Source of the DNA: Ralstonia sp. UBA689
Lineage (GTDB): Bacteria > Pseudomonadota > Gammaproteobacteria > Burkholderiales > Burkholderiaceae
Assembly: GCF_002298975.1 (NCBI RefSeq)
Contig: NZ_DBMV01000037.1
Coordinates: 144,745 to 208,744, forward strand
Direction: 5' to 3'
DNA length: 64,000 bases
Below, piece after piece: positions 45,493 to 53,620 of the stretch (positions are counted from its first letter, which is position 1; the number at the start of each line of letters is the position of its first letter). Made by a program: the position numbers and the translations under genes. The notes beneath the pieces were generated by a model, which did not search any database, was not told the origin of the DNA, and saw nothing but the letters and a program-made list of their open reading frames with translations.

Positions 45493-46458
45493 TTAGTGAC
45501 CAGCCGCCGCCATGCTCTTGCCGATGTCAGAGGCCGCGACTTGCTGGCCCGGCGCCTTAGTGGCCGCCATCTTGGGTTGGCCTGCGTTCTCCAGGAAGGC
45601 CACCGGATTCTGCGGCACGTCGTTGACGTGCACCTCGAAGTGCAGGTGCGACCCGGTGGCGCGGCCGGTACGGCCGATCAGCGCAATGCGCTGGCCCGCC
45701 TTGACGATGTCACCAATCTTGACGAATACCTTGGATGCATGGGCATAGCGCGTCTTCAGCCCGTTGCCGTGGTCGATGTCGACCATGTTGCCGTAATCCG
45801 ACCGGTATTCGCTGGCGACCACCACGCCGCCGGCCGCCGCCACGATGGGCGTGCCGACCGGGCCGACAAAGTCCACCCCGTCGTGCTGCGTGCGCCGGCC
45901 CGTAAACGGATCGATCCGGACACCGAAGCCCGACGAGTCATAACCCGTGGCAACCGGACGTACGGTCGGCATCATCTTGGCGTGGATCTGTCGGTCCATC
46001 AGGGTGCTTTCCAGCACGCTGAGGTAATCATTGCGCTGGTCGGCCGAGCGTGTCAGGCGATCGAGTTCCGACCGGATCTCCGGCATCGACATCGGCCGCG
46101 AGAACGCGCCCTCCGGCCCGCCGCGGCCCGGCTGCGATTTGAAGTCGAACTCGCGCGGCTGCACGCCGGCTAGGCCCGACACGCGAGCGCCCAGCGCGTC
46201 CAGGCGCACCATCTGCGCTTGCATCTCGCCGATGCGCGCGGCCATCAGGTTGAGGTTTTCGCGGGTGACGTGCGGGTCGCCGTCGGTAGCGGCGGAAACA
46301 CTGCTACCCGGCATCAGGCCTTGCTTGACCGCCAGCCACATCCCGCCGGCGGACAGGGCTGCCACGGCCAGCAGTGCCGCACCGATGGTCGCGATGACAT
46401 GGCGTCGCGACAGGTGCACCGCGCCCGTCTTGCGCGGATGAATCAGGATGATCTGCAT
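45493..46458 (-). CDS. Membrane-anchored M23 (LytM-type) metallopeptidase
   Basis: 321 aa. A short cytoplasmic start (MQIILIHPRKTGAVHLSRRH) precedes one membrane anchor (VIATIGAALLAVAALSAGGMWLAV), a helical segment with coiled-coil character (LNLMAARIGEMQAQMVRLDAL; IRSELDRLTRSADQRNDYLSVLE) and a C-terminal M23 domain. Zinc ligands appear intact: HDGVDFVGP (His and Asp), HLHFEV (HxH), plus RYAHAS. It is therefore probably a true endopeptidase rather than a degenerate EnvC-type activator. It lies upstream of secA (262-bp gap) and divergent from the DUF721 gene. Confidence 0.9.
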   Translation of the reverse strand: MQIILIHPRKTGAVHLSRRHVIATIGAALLAVAALSAGGMWLAVKQGLMPGSSVSAATDGDPHVTRENLNLMAARIGEMQAQMVRLDALGARVSGLAGVQPREFDFKSQPGRGGPEGAFSRPMSMPEIRSELDRLTRSADQRNDYLSVLESTLMDRQIHAKMMPTVRPVATGYDSSGFGVRIDPFTGRRTQHDGVDFVGPVGTPIVAAAGGVVVASEYRSDYGNMVDIDHGNGLKTRYAHASKVFVKIGDIVKAGQRIALIGRTGRATGSHLHFEVHVNDVPQNPVAFLENAGQPKMAATKAPGQQVAASDIGKSMAAAGH

Positions 46459-46538
46459 CGTTCACCCGTGGACAAAAAAGGGGGCAAAAAGGCCGCCCGA
46501 CGACACGAAAGCACGATGAAGCGCCCTACAATGCCGGC

Positions 46539-47048
46539 ATGCGAATCTTTGTTCATCCCGCTCTCAAGACGCCCATTGCAAAACCGGTCCAGGACTGGCT
46601 CTCGGGTGCCGGCTCGGTCGGCCCGCTGATGCAGGCGGCCAAGCAATTGGCGTCGTTGGAAGCGGAGGTCTTGTCGCTACTGCCGCCCGGCTTGGGGAGC
46701 GGAGTGGCCATCGGCGGCATCAGGAACGACACGCGCGACAGTCGGGAAGCGACCTTGGTGTTGCTCGCCGCACATGGTGCGGCTGCGGCGCGCGTGCGGC
46801 AGGTGGTACCCACCTTGCTAGAGCGTCTGCAGCGCCGGGGATCGCAGATTACCGCAATTCGTGTACGGGTACAACCGCAGGGCGGAAATGACAGCTTATG
46901 GCCACTGGAGACCGAAAAGCCGCCCAAACGCGCCAAGATGACGACAGTTGGGCTCAATAGCCTGGCGACACTCGCCAATGAGCTGCCAGATTCGCCGTTG
47001 CGCCAGGCGTTGGCTGAAATGGTCGCGCGACATAGCGCGCCCAAATGA
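46539..47048 (+). CDS. DUF721 (DciA-like) protein
   Basis: 169 aa. The N-terminal PLMQAAKQLASLEAEVLSLLPPGLGSGVAIGGIRNDT and the following ATLVLLAAHGAAAARVRQVVPTLLERLQRRGSQITAIRVRVQP match the DUF721 fold, the family of the replicative-helicase loader DciA in bacteria that lack DnaC. A Lys/Pro-rich segment and a short helical C-terminus follow. Position next to secA/lpxC is the usual one in this order. Assignment as the working helicase loader is inference from the family. Confidence 0.82.
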   Translation: MRIFVHPALKTPIAKPVQDWLSGAGSVGPLMQAAKQLASLEAEVLSLLPPGLGSGVAIGGIRNDTRDSREATLVLLAAHGAAAARVRQVVPTLLERLQRRGSQITAIRVRVQPQGGNDSLWPLETEKPPKRAKMTTVGLNSLATLANELPDSPLRQALAEMVARHSAPK

Positions 47049-47073
47049 AAAGCGCCCCGCAGGGCGCTTTTTT
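47048..47073. terminator. Bidirectional intrinsic terminator
   Basis: The stem AAAAGCGCCC (47048-47057) and GGGCGCTTTT (47062-47071) with a 4-nt loop has U/A tracts on both sides. It lies between the convergent DUF721 and lpxC genes. Confidence 0.9.
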
Positions 47074-47096
47074 ATGTATGCAGCCTCGACAACCGA

Positions 47097-48014
47097 TCAG
47101 GAAAACGCCGGTTGCAACTGCGGCAGGAAGGCGCGCGGCGCCTCTTCCACCTTGTCGAACGTGACAATCTCATAAGCCGTCTCATCGGCCAGTAGCGCAC
47201 GCAGCAGTGCGTTGTTCAGGCCGTGGCCCGACTTGTGCGCGGTGTACGCGGCGATCAGCGGATGGCCAACCACGTACAGATCGCCGATCGCATCGAGAAT
47301 CTTGTGGCGGACGAACTCGTCGCCGTAGCGTAGTTCGTCGTTGTTCAGCATGCGGTGCTCGTCGAGCACGATGGCGTTGTCGAGGCTGCCGCCGCGCGCC
47401 AAGCCCGCCTCACGCAACATTTCGACCTCGTGCGCAAACCCGAAGGTGCGCGCACGGGCGATCTCACGCGTGTAGCTGGTGTCGGCAAAGTCGATCTCGA
47501 AGGTCTGGCCGGTCTTGTCGACAGCCGGATGACGAAACTCGATCGTGAATGCCAGCTTGAAGCCGAAATACGGGTCCAGGCGGGCGAGCTTGTCGCCCTC
47601 GCGGACTTCCACCGGCTTGATCACGCGGATGAAACGCTTGGCCGCGCCTTGCTCTTCGATACCCGCCGACTGCAGCAGAAACACGAATGAGGCAGCACTG
47701 CCGTCCATAATGGGAATCTCTTCTGCGTCGACATCCACATAGAGGTTGTCGATGCCCAGGCCTGCGCACGCCGACATCAGGTGCTCGACGGTAGACACGC
47801 GGGCGCCATCCTTCTGCAACACGGAGGCCAGGCGAGTGTCGCCGATGGCGCTGGCGGTGGCGGGAATCTCGATGGCCGGGTCCAGGTCGACGCGCGTGAA
47901 CACAATGCCCGTGCCGGCAGCCGCCGGGCGCAACGTCAACGTTACCTTGCGGCCGGAGTGCAACCCGATGCCGACGGTCTTGACGACGGACTTGATGGTG
48001 CGTTGTTTCAACAT
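47097..48014 (-). CDS. lpxC: UDP-3-O-acyl-N-acetylglucosamine deacetylase LpxC
   Basis: 305 aa from the ATG at 48014 (MLKQRTIKSVVKTVGIGLHSGRKV). This is the zinc deacetylase that commits precursor to lipid A. Zinc ligands are His78 in STVEHLMSACAGLGIDNLYVDV, and the His and Asp in EFVRHKILDAIGDLYVVG; the catalytic His is in HKSGHGLNN. Length matches E. coli LpxC (305). It is separated from ftsZ by the peroxiredoxin gene, a frequent beta-proteobacterial arrangement, and appears to have its own promoter. Confidence 0.98.
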   Translation of the reverse strand: MLKQRTIKSVVKTVGIGLHSGRKVTLTLRPAAAGTGIVFTRVDLDPAIEIPATASAIGDTRLASVLQKDGARVSTVEHLMSACAGLGIDNLYVDVDAEEIPIMDGSAASFVFLLQSAGIEEQGAAKRFIRVIKPVEVREGDKLARLDPYFGFKLAFTIEFRHPAVDKTGQTFEIDFADTSYTREIARARTFGFAHEVEMLREAGLARGGSLDNAIVLDEHRMLNNDELRYGDEFVRHKILDAIGDLYVVGHPLIAAYTAHKSGHGLNNALLRALLADETAYEIVTFDKVEEAPRAFLPQLQPAFS

Positions 48015-48057
48015 GGCCGCCCTCAACTCACGAAATTCTCTACGATTGTTTTTATCT

Positions 48058-48074
48058 ATGCGGTCCGCATAGGT
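48058..48074. repeat. 17-nt palindrome in the lpxC leader
   Basis: CTATGCGG-T-CCGCATAG is a perfect 8+1+8 palindrome. It lies just downstream of the predicted lpxC -10 box, at or near the transcription start and about 44 bp before the ATG. This is a plausible repressor site or leader hairpin. Confidence 0.75.
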
Positions 48075-48084
48075 GATAACCCTA

Positions 48085-48114
48085 AGCATACCACTTTCAC
48101 ACCCCTGCCTTCAA
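48085..48114 (-). promoter_or_regulatory. Candidate lpxC promoter
   Basis: On the minus strand TTGAAG (48109-48114) and TATGCT (48085-48090) are spaced by 18 bp, about 70 bp upstream of the lpxC ATG. Confidence 0.5.
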
Positions 48115-48258
48115 AACGACTTTTGTATCGGGATGTTAGGAATGTCCACACTCTGCTCAACCTTAGCGCACGCATGCCGCACGCCGGCGGCTCATTAACC
48201 TTGTGACGGTGCGGGGAGGCAGGTGGGATCCGCCATTTGGCGGGTTTCCGATGCGGCG

Positions 48259-48759
48259 TCAGAGTATCGCCAAGATCGATTCCGCGCTGCTGACGGCAAA
48301 CTGCCCCGGCGCCTCCACCTGTAGCGCTGTTACCACACCCGCTTTGACGACCATCGCGTACCGCTGCGAGCGCACGCCCATGCCCCGCTTGGAAAGATCC
48401 TGCTCCAGGCCGAGCTTGCGCGTGAACTCCGCACTGCCGTCGGCCAGCATGCGGATCTTCTCATCGGTGCCTTGCGCGCGCGCCCAGGCGCCCATCACGA
48501 AGGCATCGTTGACCGACACACACCAGATTTCGTCGACGCCCTTGGCCCGCAGCGCGTCGTAGTGCGCGATATAACCCGGAACGTGGCGCGCAGAGCAGGT
48601 CGGTGTGAACGCCCCAGGCAAGCCAAAGATGACGACCGTCTTGCCTTCGGCCAGATGCTGCACGGAGAAGGCATTGGGGCCGAGCGCGCAACCGTCCTTT
48701 TCCACCTCAAAGAACTCGTACAGCGTCGCATCGGGAAGCGGTTGACCAGGCTGGATCAT
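48259..48759 (-). CDS. Prx5-type peroxiredoxin
   Basis: 166 aa from the ATG at 48759 (MIQPGQPLPDATLYEFFEVEKDG). It reduces peroxides through a peroxidatic Cys in GLPGAFTPTCSARHVPGYI, the thiol-specific Prx5/AhpC-TSA signature. The conserved downstream segment EIWCVSVNDAFVMGAWARAQG and the Arg in RSQRYAMVVKAGVV are typical. The Cys in EIWC is the position used by glutaredoxin- or glutathione-dependent members. It lies between ftsZ and lpxC on the same strand, separated from ftsZ by a terminator-like hairpin. Confidence 0.92.
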   Translation of the reverse strand: MIQPGQPLPDATLYEFFEVEKDGCALGPNAFSVQHLAEGKTVVIFGLPGAFTPTCSARHVPGYIAHYDALRAKGVDEIWCVSVNDAFVMGAWARAQGTDEKIRMLADGSAEFTRKLGLEQDLSKRGMGVRSQRYAMVVKAGVVTALQVEAPGQFAVSSAESILAIL

Positions 48760-48796
48760 GATGGTGACGAATCGTTGCGGGCGAATACGATGATCA

Positions 48797-48837
48797 TAAA
48801 ACGAGACCGCCCGCGTGAGTGAATCACGCGGGCGGTC
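48797..48837 (-). terminator. Intrinsic terminator downstream of ftsZ
   Basis: A 14-bp perfect stem (48805-48818 GACCGCCCGCGTGA and 48824-48837) with a 5-nt loop is followed on the minus strand by TCTCGTTTT. It lies 290 bp after the ftsZ stop and just before the peroxiredoxin gene, so it should end dcw transcription, or that of a small RNA in between. Confidence 0.8.
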
Positions 48838-49127
48838 CTGGGAGACAACCACATCGGGCACATCAGGCACATCGCATCGCGCGCGGCGCGATGAACGGAC
48901 ACACCCGCCGGGCGGGGTGAACCCTTCCGGGGAGGCGGCCAGAGGCCAGCCCACCCGGCGGCAACGACTGTGTCCGGTTCATCGCGCGCTGTCGGCTCGC
49001 TGTCAACCAATCGACGGCAGACCATCACACTGCGGCGGTCACGGAGGGGAGCCGTGAGCCGCACGCGGCTTGAGGTGCCGCAGGCAGCCAGACGTGCGCG
49101 GGCTTGTTACCCGATCATCTTGCCCGA
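48838..49127. other. Structured ftsZ downstream region, possible RNA element
   Basis: There is no protein gene in the 290 bp between ftsZ and the terminator. An 18/19-nt inverted repeat (48886-48903 and 48969-48987, one bulge) encloses a second one of about 12 bp (CCGCCGGGCGGG against CCCACCCGGCGG) and small internal hairpins (CCTTCCGG; GGCC-AGA-GGCC). The result would be a branched, very GC-rich fold of about 100 nt. A consensus -35 TTGACA is present on the minus strand at 49001-49006, but the -10 position is poor. A 9-10 bp imperfect CAT-rich tandem repeat occupies 48850-48880. Confidence 0.5.
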
Positions 49128-50330
49128 TCAGTCAGCCTGCTTGCGCAGGAAGGCCGGGATGTCATACGTGTCGACGCCCTTTTCCTGCAGCGCGGCCACA
49201 TGAGCCGATGCCGACTCACGCGAGCTGCGCCACACGGCCGGGGTGTCAAAGTTGCTGTAGTCCGGCGCGGCTGCCACCGCATGGCCCATGGCACCACCGC
49301 CGAAGGCCACCGGCTGGTTGTCGGTACCGGTCTTGAGCAGCGTCATCGTCTGCGGCTGTTGCTGCTTGTTGCGGGCAGCACGGCCCAGGCCCGTCGCCAC
49401 CACGGTCACGCGCAGCGCATCGCCCATGGCATCGTCGTAGACCGTACCGAAGATGACGGTGGCATCTTCCGCGGCGTAGCTGCGGATGGTGTTCATCACT
49501 TCCTTGGTCTCGGACAGCTTGAGCGAGCGGCTGGCCGTGATGTTGACCAGCACGCCACGCGCGCCCGACAGGTCCACACCTTCCAGCAGCGGGCTCGCCA
49601 CGGCTTGCTCGGCGGCCAGGCGTGCGCGGTCGACGCCGGACACGGTGGCCGTGCCCATCATCGCCTTGCCTTGTTCGCCCATCACGGTCTTCACGTCTTC
49701 GAAGTCGACGTTCACCAGACCGTCAACGTTGATGATTTCCGCAATGCCGGCCACGGCGTTGTGCAGCACGTCGTCGGCGCACTGGAAGCACTTGTCCATC
49801 TCGGCGTCATCGCCCATGACTTCGAAGAGCTTTTCATTGAGCACGACGATCAGCGAGTCGACATGGCCTTCCAGTTCGTTGGCGCCATGCTCGCCGACCT
49901 TCGAGCGACGTGCGCCTTCAAAGTCGAACGGCTTGGAGACCACGCCCACGGTCAGGATGCCCATTTCCTTGGCGACCTGCGCGACCACCGGAGCGGCGCC
50001 CGTGCCCGTGCCGCCGCCCATGCCGGCGGTGATGAAAACCATGTGCGCACCGCGCAGTGCGTCGGCGATCTGCTCACGGGCTTCTTCGGCGCAGTGCTTG
50101 CCGACTTCCGGCTTGGCACCTGCGCCCAGGCCCGTGTTGCCGAGCTGCAGCACGCGCGACGCGGTCGAACGCTTGAGCGCCTGCGCGTCGGTGTTCATGC
50201 AGATGAATTCCACGCCTTGCACGCCGCGGCTGATCATGTGCTGCACGGCATTACCGCCCGCGCCGCCGACGCCGACCACCTTGATGATGGTGCCATCCTG
50301 CATTTCGGTTTCAATCATGTCGAAGTCCAT
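49128..50330 (-). CDS. ftsZ: Cell division GTPase FtsZ
   Basis: 400 aa. This tubulin homologue polymerises into the Z-ring. It has KVVGVGGAGGNAVQHMI, the tubulin signature GGGTGTGAAPVVAQVAKE, the T7 loop NVDFEDVKTVM and a variable linker rich in Ala/Gln. The conserved C-terminal peptide DIPAFLRKQAD binds FtsA, ZipA and, in related systems, ZapD. It is the last dcw gene, 140 bp downstream of ftsA; that spacer may hold an extra promoter. Confidence 0.99.
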   Translation of the reverse strand: MDFDMIETEMQDGTIIKVVGVGGAGGNAVQHMISRGVQGVEFICMNTDAQALKRSTASRVLQLGNTGLGAGAKPEVGKHCAEEAREQIADALRGAHMVFITAGMGGGTGTGAAPVVAQVAKEMGILTVGVVSKPFDFEGARRSKVGEHGANELEGHVDSLIVVLNEKLFEVMGDDAEMDKCFQCADDVLHNAVAGIAEIINVDGLVNVDFEDVKTVMGEQGKAMMGTATVSGVDRARLAAEQAVASPLLEGVDLSGARGVLVNITASRSLKLSETKEVMNTIRSYAAEDATVIFGTVYDDAMGDALRVTVVATGLGRAARNKQQQPQTMTLLKTGTDNQPVAFGGGAMGHAVAAAPDYSNFDTPAVWRSSRESASAHVAALQEKGVDTYDIPAFLRKQAD

Positions 50331-50470
50331 CGTTGCCTCCAGAAGTGATCAGTCCCAGACGATGCAGCCTCCCCGCCGCAACCCCTGGTTCCTGAACAAA
50401 AAACATCAAAACAAGAAACTCAATCTCGCCCCCTCAAGGGAGCACATCGCCAACCCTGAAGCGCACGCGC

Positions 50471-51703
50471 TTAGAAATTGCCGATGAACCATTCCTTCAT
50501 GCGCGTCCAGATCTGCCGAGCCGATCCGGACTGCACGACAACCTTTCGCCCGCGCACGCGCTGCACGCGGCCTTCTTGCAGCAGGCCCATGACCGTGGCG
50601 TAGCGCGGGCTCTTCACGACCTCATGCAGATTGCCGCGGTACTCGGGCACGCCCACGCGCACCGGCTTCAAGAACATGTCTTCGCCAAGTTCGACCATGC
50701 CGGGCATCATCGCGGTGCCGCCGGTGAGAACCACGCCGCTGGAGAGCAGTTCCTCGTAGCCCGATTCGCGCACCACCTGGTGCACCAGCGAGAACAGTTC
50801 TTCGACGCGCGGCTCGATCACAGCGGCCAGCGCCTGGCGCGACAGCGTGCGCGGGCCGCGATCGCCTACGCCGGGCACGTCGATCATCTCGTCCGGATCG
50901 GCCAGCACCTGCTTGGCGATGCCATACTGGATCTTGATGTCCTCGGCGTCCGGCGTCGGCGTGCGCAGGGCCATGGCGATGTCGTTGGTGATCTGGTCGC
51001 CGGCAATGGGGATCACTGCCGTATGGCGGATCGCACCTTCGCTGAAGATGGCGATGTCGGTCGTGCCGCTGCCGATGTCGACCAGCACCACGCCGAGTTC
51101 CTTCTCGTCTTCAGTCAGCACCGCCAGGCTCGACGCCAGCGGCTGCAGGATCAGGTCGTGCACTTCCAGACCGCATCGGCGCACGCATTTAACGATGTTC
51201 TGCGCCGCACTCACGGCACCCGTCACGATGTGCACCTTCACCTCGAGCCGGATGCCGCTCATGCCGATCGGCTCGCGCACGTCTTCCTGGCCGTCGATGA
51301 TGAATTCCTGCGTGAGGATGTGCAGGATCTGCTGATCGGTCGGGATGTTGACGGCCTTGGCGGTCTCGATCACGCGGGCCACGTCCGTGGAGGTGACCTC
51401 CTTGTCCTTGATCGCCACCATGCCGCTCGAATTGAAGCTGCGGATGTGGCTGCCGGCGATGCCCGTGAAGACCTCGCCGATCTTGCAGTCGGCCATCAAC
51501 TCCGCCTCTTCGAGCGCTTTCTGGATCGACTGGACGGTCGCCTCGATGTTGACGACCACGCCCTTCTTCAGCCCCTTCGATTCGGTCTGGCCCATGCCGA
51601 TGACCTCGTAGGCGCCGTCGGGACGCAACTCGGCTACCACCGCCACTACCTTGGAGGTGCCGATGTCCAGCCCGACCAGAAGATCCTTGTATTCCTTGCT
51701 CAT
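50471..51703 (-). CDS. ftsA: Cell division protein FtsA
   Basis: 410 aa. This actin-like ATPase tethers FtsZ to the membrane. It has DLLVGLDIGTSKVVAVVAE (phosphate 1), the 1C domain in between, phosphate 2 VVLVDIGSGTTDIAIF, adenosine motif VVLTGGTAMMPGMVELG, and an amphipathic C-terminal helix (ARQIWTRMKEWFIGNF) as the membrane-targeting sequence. Its ATG overlaps the ftsQ stop (ATGA). Confidence 0.98.
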   Translation of the reverse strand: MSKEYKDLLVGLDIGTSKVVAVVAELRPDGAYEVIGMGQTESKGLKKGVVVNIEATVQSIQKALEEAELMADCKIGEVFTGIAGSHIRSFNSSGMVAIKDKEVTSTDVARVIETAKAVNIPTDQQILHILTQEFIIDGQEDVREPIGMSGIRLEVKVHIVTGAVSAAQNIVKCVRRCGLEVHDLILQPLASSLAVLTEDEKELGVVLVDIGSGTTDIAIFSEGAIRHTAVIPIAGDQITNDIAMALRTPTPDAEDIKIQYGIAKQVLADPDEMIDVPGVGDRGPRTLSRQALAAVIEPRVEELFSLVHQVVRESGYEELLSSGVVLTGGTAMMPGMVELGEDMFLKPVRVGVPEYRGNLHEVVKSPRYATVMGLLQEGRVQRVRGRKVVVQSGSARQIWTRMKEWFIGNF

Positions 51704-52587
51704 CGCGTTTTCTCTGTGCTTCGCGTTGCTTTGTTGTTGGCCACCGCATTGGCCTTCGCCTTTGCAGCATTGCCGGTGCTGGGCAGCTTGCCCCCCTTGG
51801 CCAGCACCGCAGCCTGCGCATCGGTGAGGAAGCGCACACCCGCCGCCCGAACCGCGAATCCATTGGGATACCGCAGATCGGCGTATTCAATCAGACCGCC
51901 CCAGCGCTTTGTCACCTCGGGCCACGCACGCACGAAGCGGCGGGCACGCGCGGCCAGCGCGGTGCGGTCGTCGTCATTCAGTTCGCGGCCGAGCTCGATG
52001 ACCGTGCCGTTGGACAACCGCGCGCGCCAGGCATAGCGGTTGGTGAGCGTCACGCTCACGGGCTCGACGTTCATCGGCTTGAACCACTCGCTCATGGTCT
52101 CCAGCTTGTCGACCACTTCCTGCTCGGTTCCCTCGGGGCCGGCTAGCGCCACCAGGTCGGTGTCATCCTCGGCCTCGGCCAGGTTGGCCACAAAGACCTC
52201 GCCATACGTGTTGACCAGCTTGCCGGAGTCGTTGCCGCCCCAGGTACCCAGCGCTTCGTGCTCCTGCACCTCCACCAGCAGCCCGTTGGGCCACACGCGG
52301 CGCACGCTCGCATGACGCACCCACGGCACCGACTCGAAGGCCTGGCGCGCGTCGTCCAGGTTCAGCGAGAAGAAATTGCCGCGCAGCTTCACCAACGCGT
52401 TGGCGCGCACGCTCGGCACGTTCACGTGACGCAGTTCGCTGCCGGCCATCGGCATCACGCGCACCTGCTGGAGCTGGAACATCGGACGCTGCATCAGCCA
52501 GACCGCCCCGACGCCCAGGCCGCCAAGCGCGAGCAGCGCATACAGCGCACTCGCGATGGCGTTGAGGAGACGGGTGTTGTGCCACAT
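51700..52587 (-). CDS. ftsQ: Cell division protein FtsQ
   Basis: 295 aa from the ATG at 52587 (MWHNTRLLNAIASALYALLALGGLGVGAVWLMQRP), with one membrane segment. A periplasmic POTRA domain follows (FQLQQVRVMPMAGSELRHVNVPSVRANALVKLRGNFFSLNLDDARQAFESVPWVRHASVRRVWPNGLLVEVQEHEAL) and then the FtsQ beta domain ending near RWGGLIEYADLRYPNGFAVR. FtsQ links early and late divisome parts through FtsB/FtsL. A basic Ala/Lys/Asn-rich tail ends the protein. It is 37 bp after ddl. Confidence 0.96.
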   Translation of the reverse strand: MWHNTRLLNAIASALYALLALGGLGVGAVWLMQRPMFQLQQVRVMPMAGSELRHVNVPSVRANALVKLRGNFFSLNLDDARQAFESVPWVRHASVRRVWPNGLLVEVQEHEALGTWGGNDSGKLVNTYGEVFVANLAEAEDDTDLVALAGPEGTEQEVVDKLETMSEWFKPMNVEPVSVTLTNRYAWRARLSNGTVIELGRELNDDDRTALAARARRFVRAWPEVTKRWGGLIEYADLRYPNGFAVRAAGVRFLTDAQAAVLAKGGKLPSTGNAAKAKANAVANNKATRSTEKTR

Positions 52588-52624
52588 AACGTTGTGCTGT
52601 CCGGTTTCGCTGACGTTGCGTCGA

Positions 52625-53620
52625 TTACTCGGGTTTCCAATCACTGCTCGCGTGCAATTCCAGCGACGCGGTGGCCGCCAGTTGCAACACGAAATCCTCA
52701 TAGCTGATACCCGCCGCGCGCGCGCCCATCGGCACCAGCGAATGGCCCGTCATGCCCGGCGAAGTGTTCATCTCCAGCAGGAACGGCGCGTTGTCGGACT
52801 TGCGCAGCATGATGTCGGCACGGCCCCAGCCGCGGCAGCCCAGCCCGCGATACGCTTGCACCACCAGCGCCTGCACGCGCGCTGCCACATCGGCAGGAAT
52901 CGGTGCCGGGCATTCGTAGCGCGTGTCGTCGGTGAAGTACTTGTTCTGGTAGTCGTAGTTGGCCTGCGGCGCGACGATGCGGATGAGCGGCAGCGCGGTC
53001 GCGCTCTCGCCCTCGCCGATGATCGGGCAGGTCAGCTCGTCACCATCAATGAACTGCTCGGCCATCACGTCGCGGTCCAGGCGTGCGGCCTTCTCATACG
53101 CGGCAGGCAACTCGGCCACGCTGGTCACCTTGGTCAGGCCGATCGACGAACCCTCGCGTGCCGGCTTGACGATCAGCGGCAGGCCCAGGCGGTCAGCCAC
53201 GGCCTGCCAGTCGGCATCGGCCTTGAGCATGACGAAGTCGGGCGTGGGCAGCCCATGCGTCTGCCATTGGCGCTTGGTGGCTTCCTTGTCCATCGCCAGC
53301 GCAGACGCGAGTACGCCGCTGCCGGTGTACGGAATGCCGAACTGCTCAAGCAGGCCCTGGATCGTGCCGTCTTCGCCAAAGCGGCCGTGCAACGAGATCA
53401 CCACGCGGTCGAAGCCCTGCCTGGCCAGATCGGCGACCGGCTGCAGGCCTGGGTCGAACGGATGCGCATCGACGCCGCGCGAACGCAGCGCGGCCAGCAC
53501 GCCATTGCCGGACATCAGCGAGATTTCGCGCTCGGCGGAGCGACCGCCCATGAGCACGCCGACCTTGCCGAGGGACTTCGGATCAATCGTCGGATTTGAA
53601 ACAAACGGACCGGTCGTCAT
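52625..53620 (-). CDS. ddl: D-alanine--D-alanine ligase
   Basis: 331 aa. This ATP-grasp ligase makes the D-Ala-D-Ala dipeptide used by MurF. It has KVGVLMGGRSAEREISLMSGNGVLAALRSRG, the ATP-binding LPLIVKPAREGSSIGLTKV, the metal/ATP region GCRGWGRADIMLRKSDNAPFLLEMNTSPGMTGHSLVPMGARAAG and the catalytic Glu/Ser of the N-terminal loop. It overlaps the murC stop with an ATGA junction. The dcw location indicates the DdlB branch. Confidence 0.97.
   Translation of the reverse strand: MTTGPFVSNPTIDPKSLGKVGVLMGGRSAEREISLMSGNGVLAALRSRGVDAHPFDPGLQPVADLARQGFDRVVISLHGRFGEDGTIQGLLEQFGIPYTGSGVLASALAMDKEATKRQWQTHGLPTPDFVMLKADADWQAVADRLGLPLIVKPAREGSSIGLTKVTSVAELPAAYEKAARLDRDVMAEQFIDGDELTCPIIGEGESATALPLIRIVAPQANYDYQNKYFTDDTRYECPAPIPADVAARVQALVVQAYRGLGCRGWGRADIMLRKSDNAPFLLEMNTSPGMTGHSLVPMGARAAGISYEDFVLQLAATASLELHASSDWKPE

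Noticed and set aside
48850..48880. Short CAT-rich tandem repeat as a possible CRISPR or VNTR
   Set aside because: Only three imperfect units of 9-10 bp without spacers; too short to call an array. No CRISPR array was seen elsewhere in the window.
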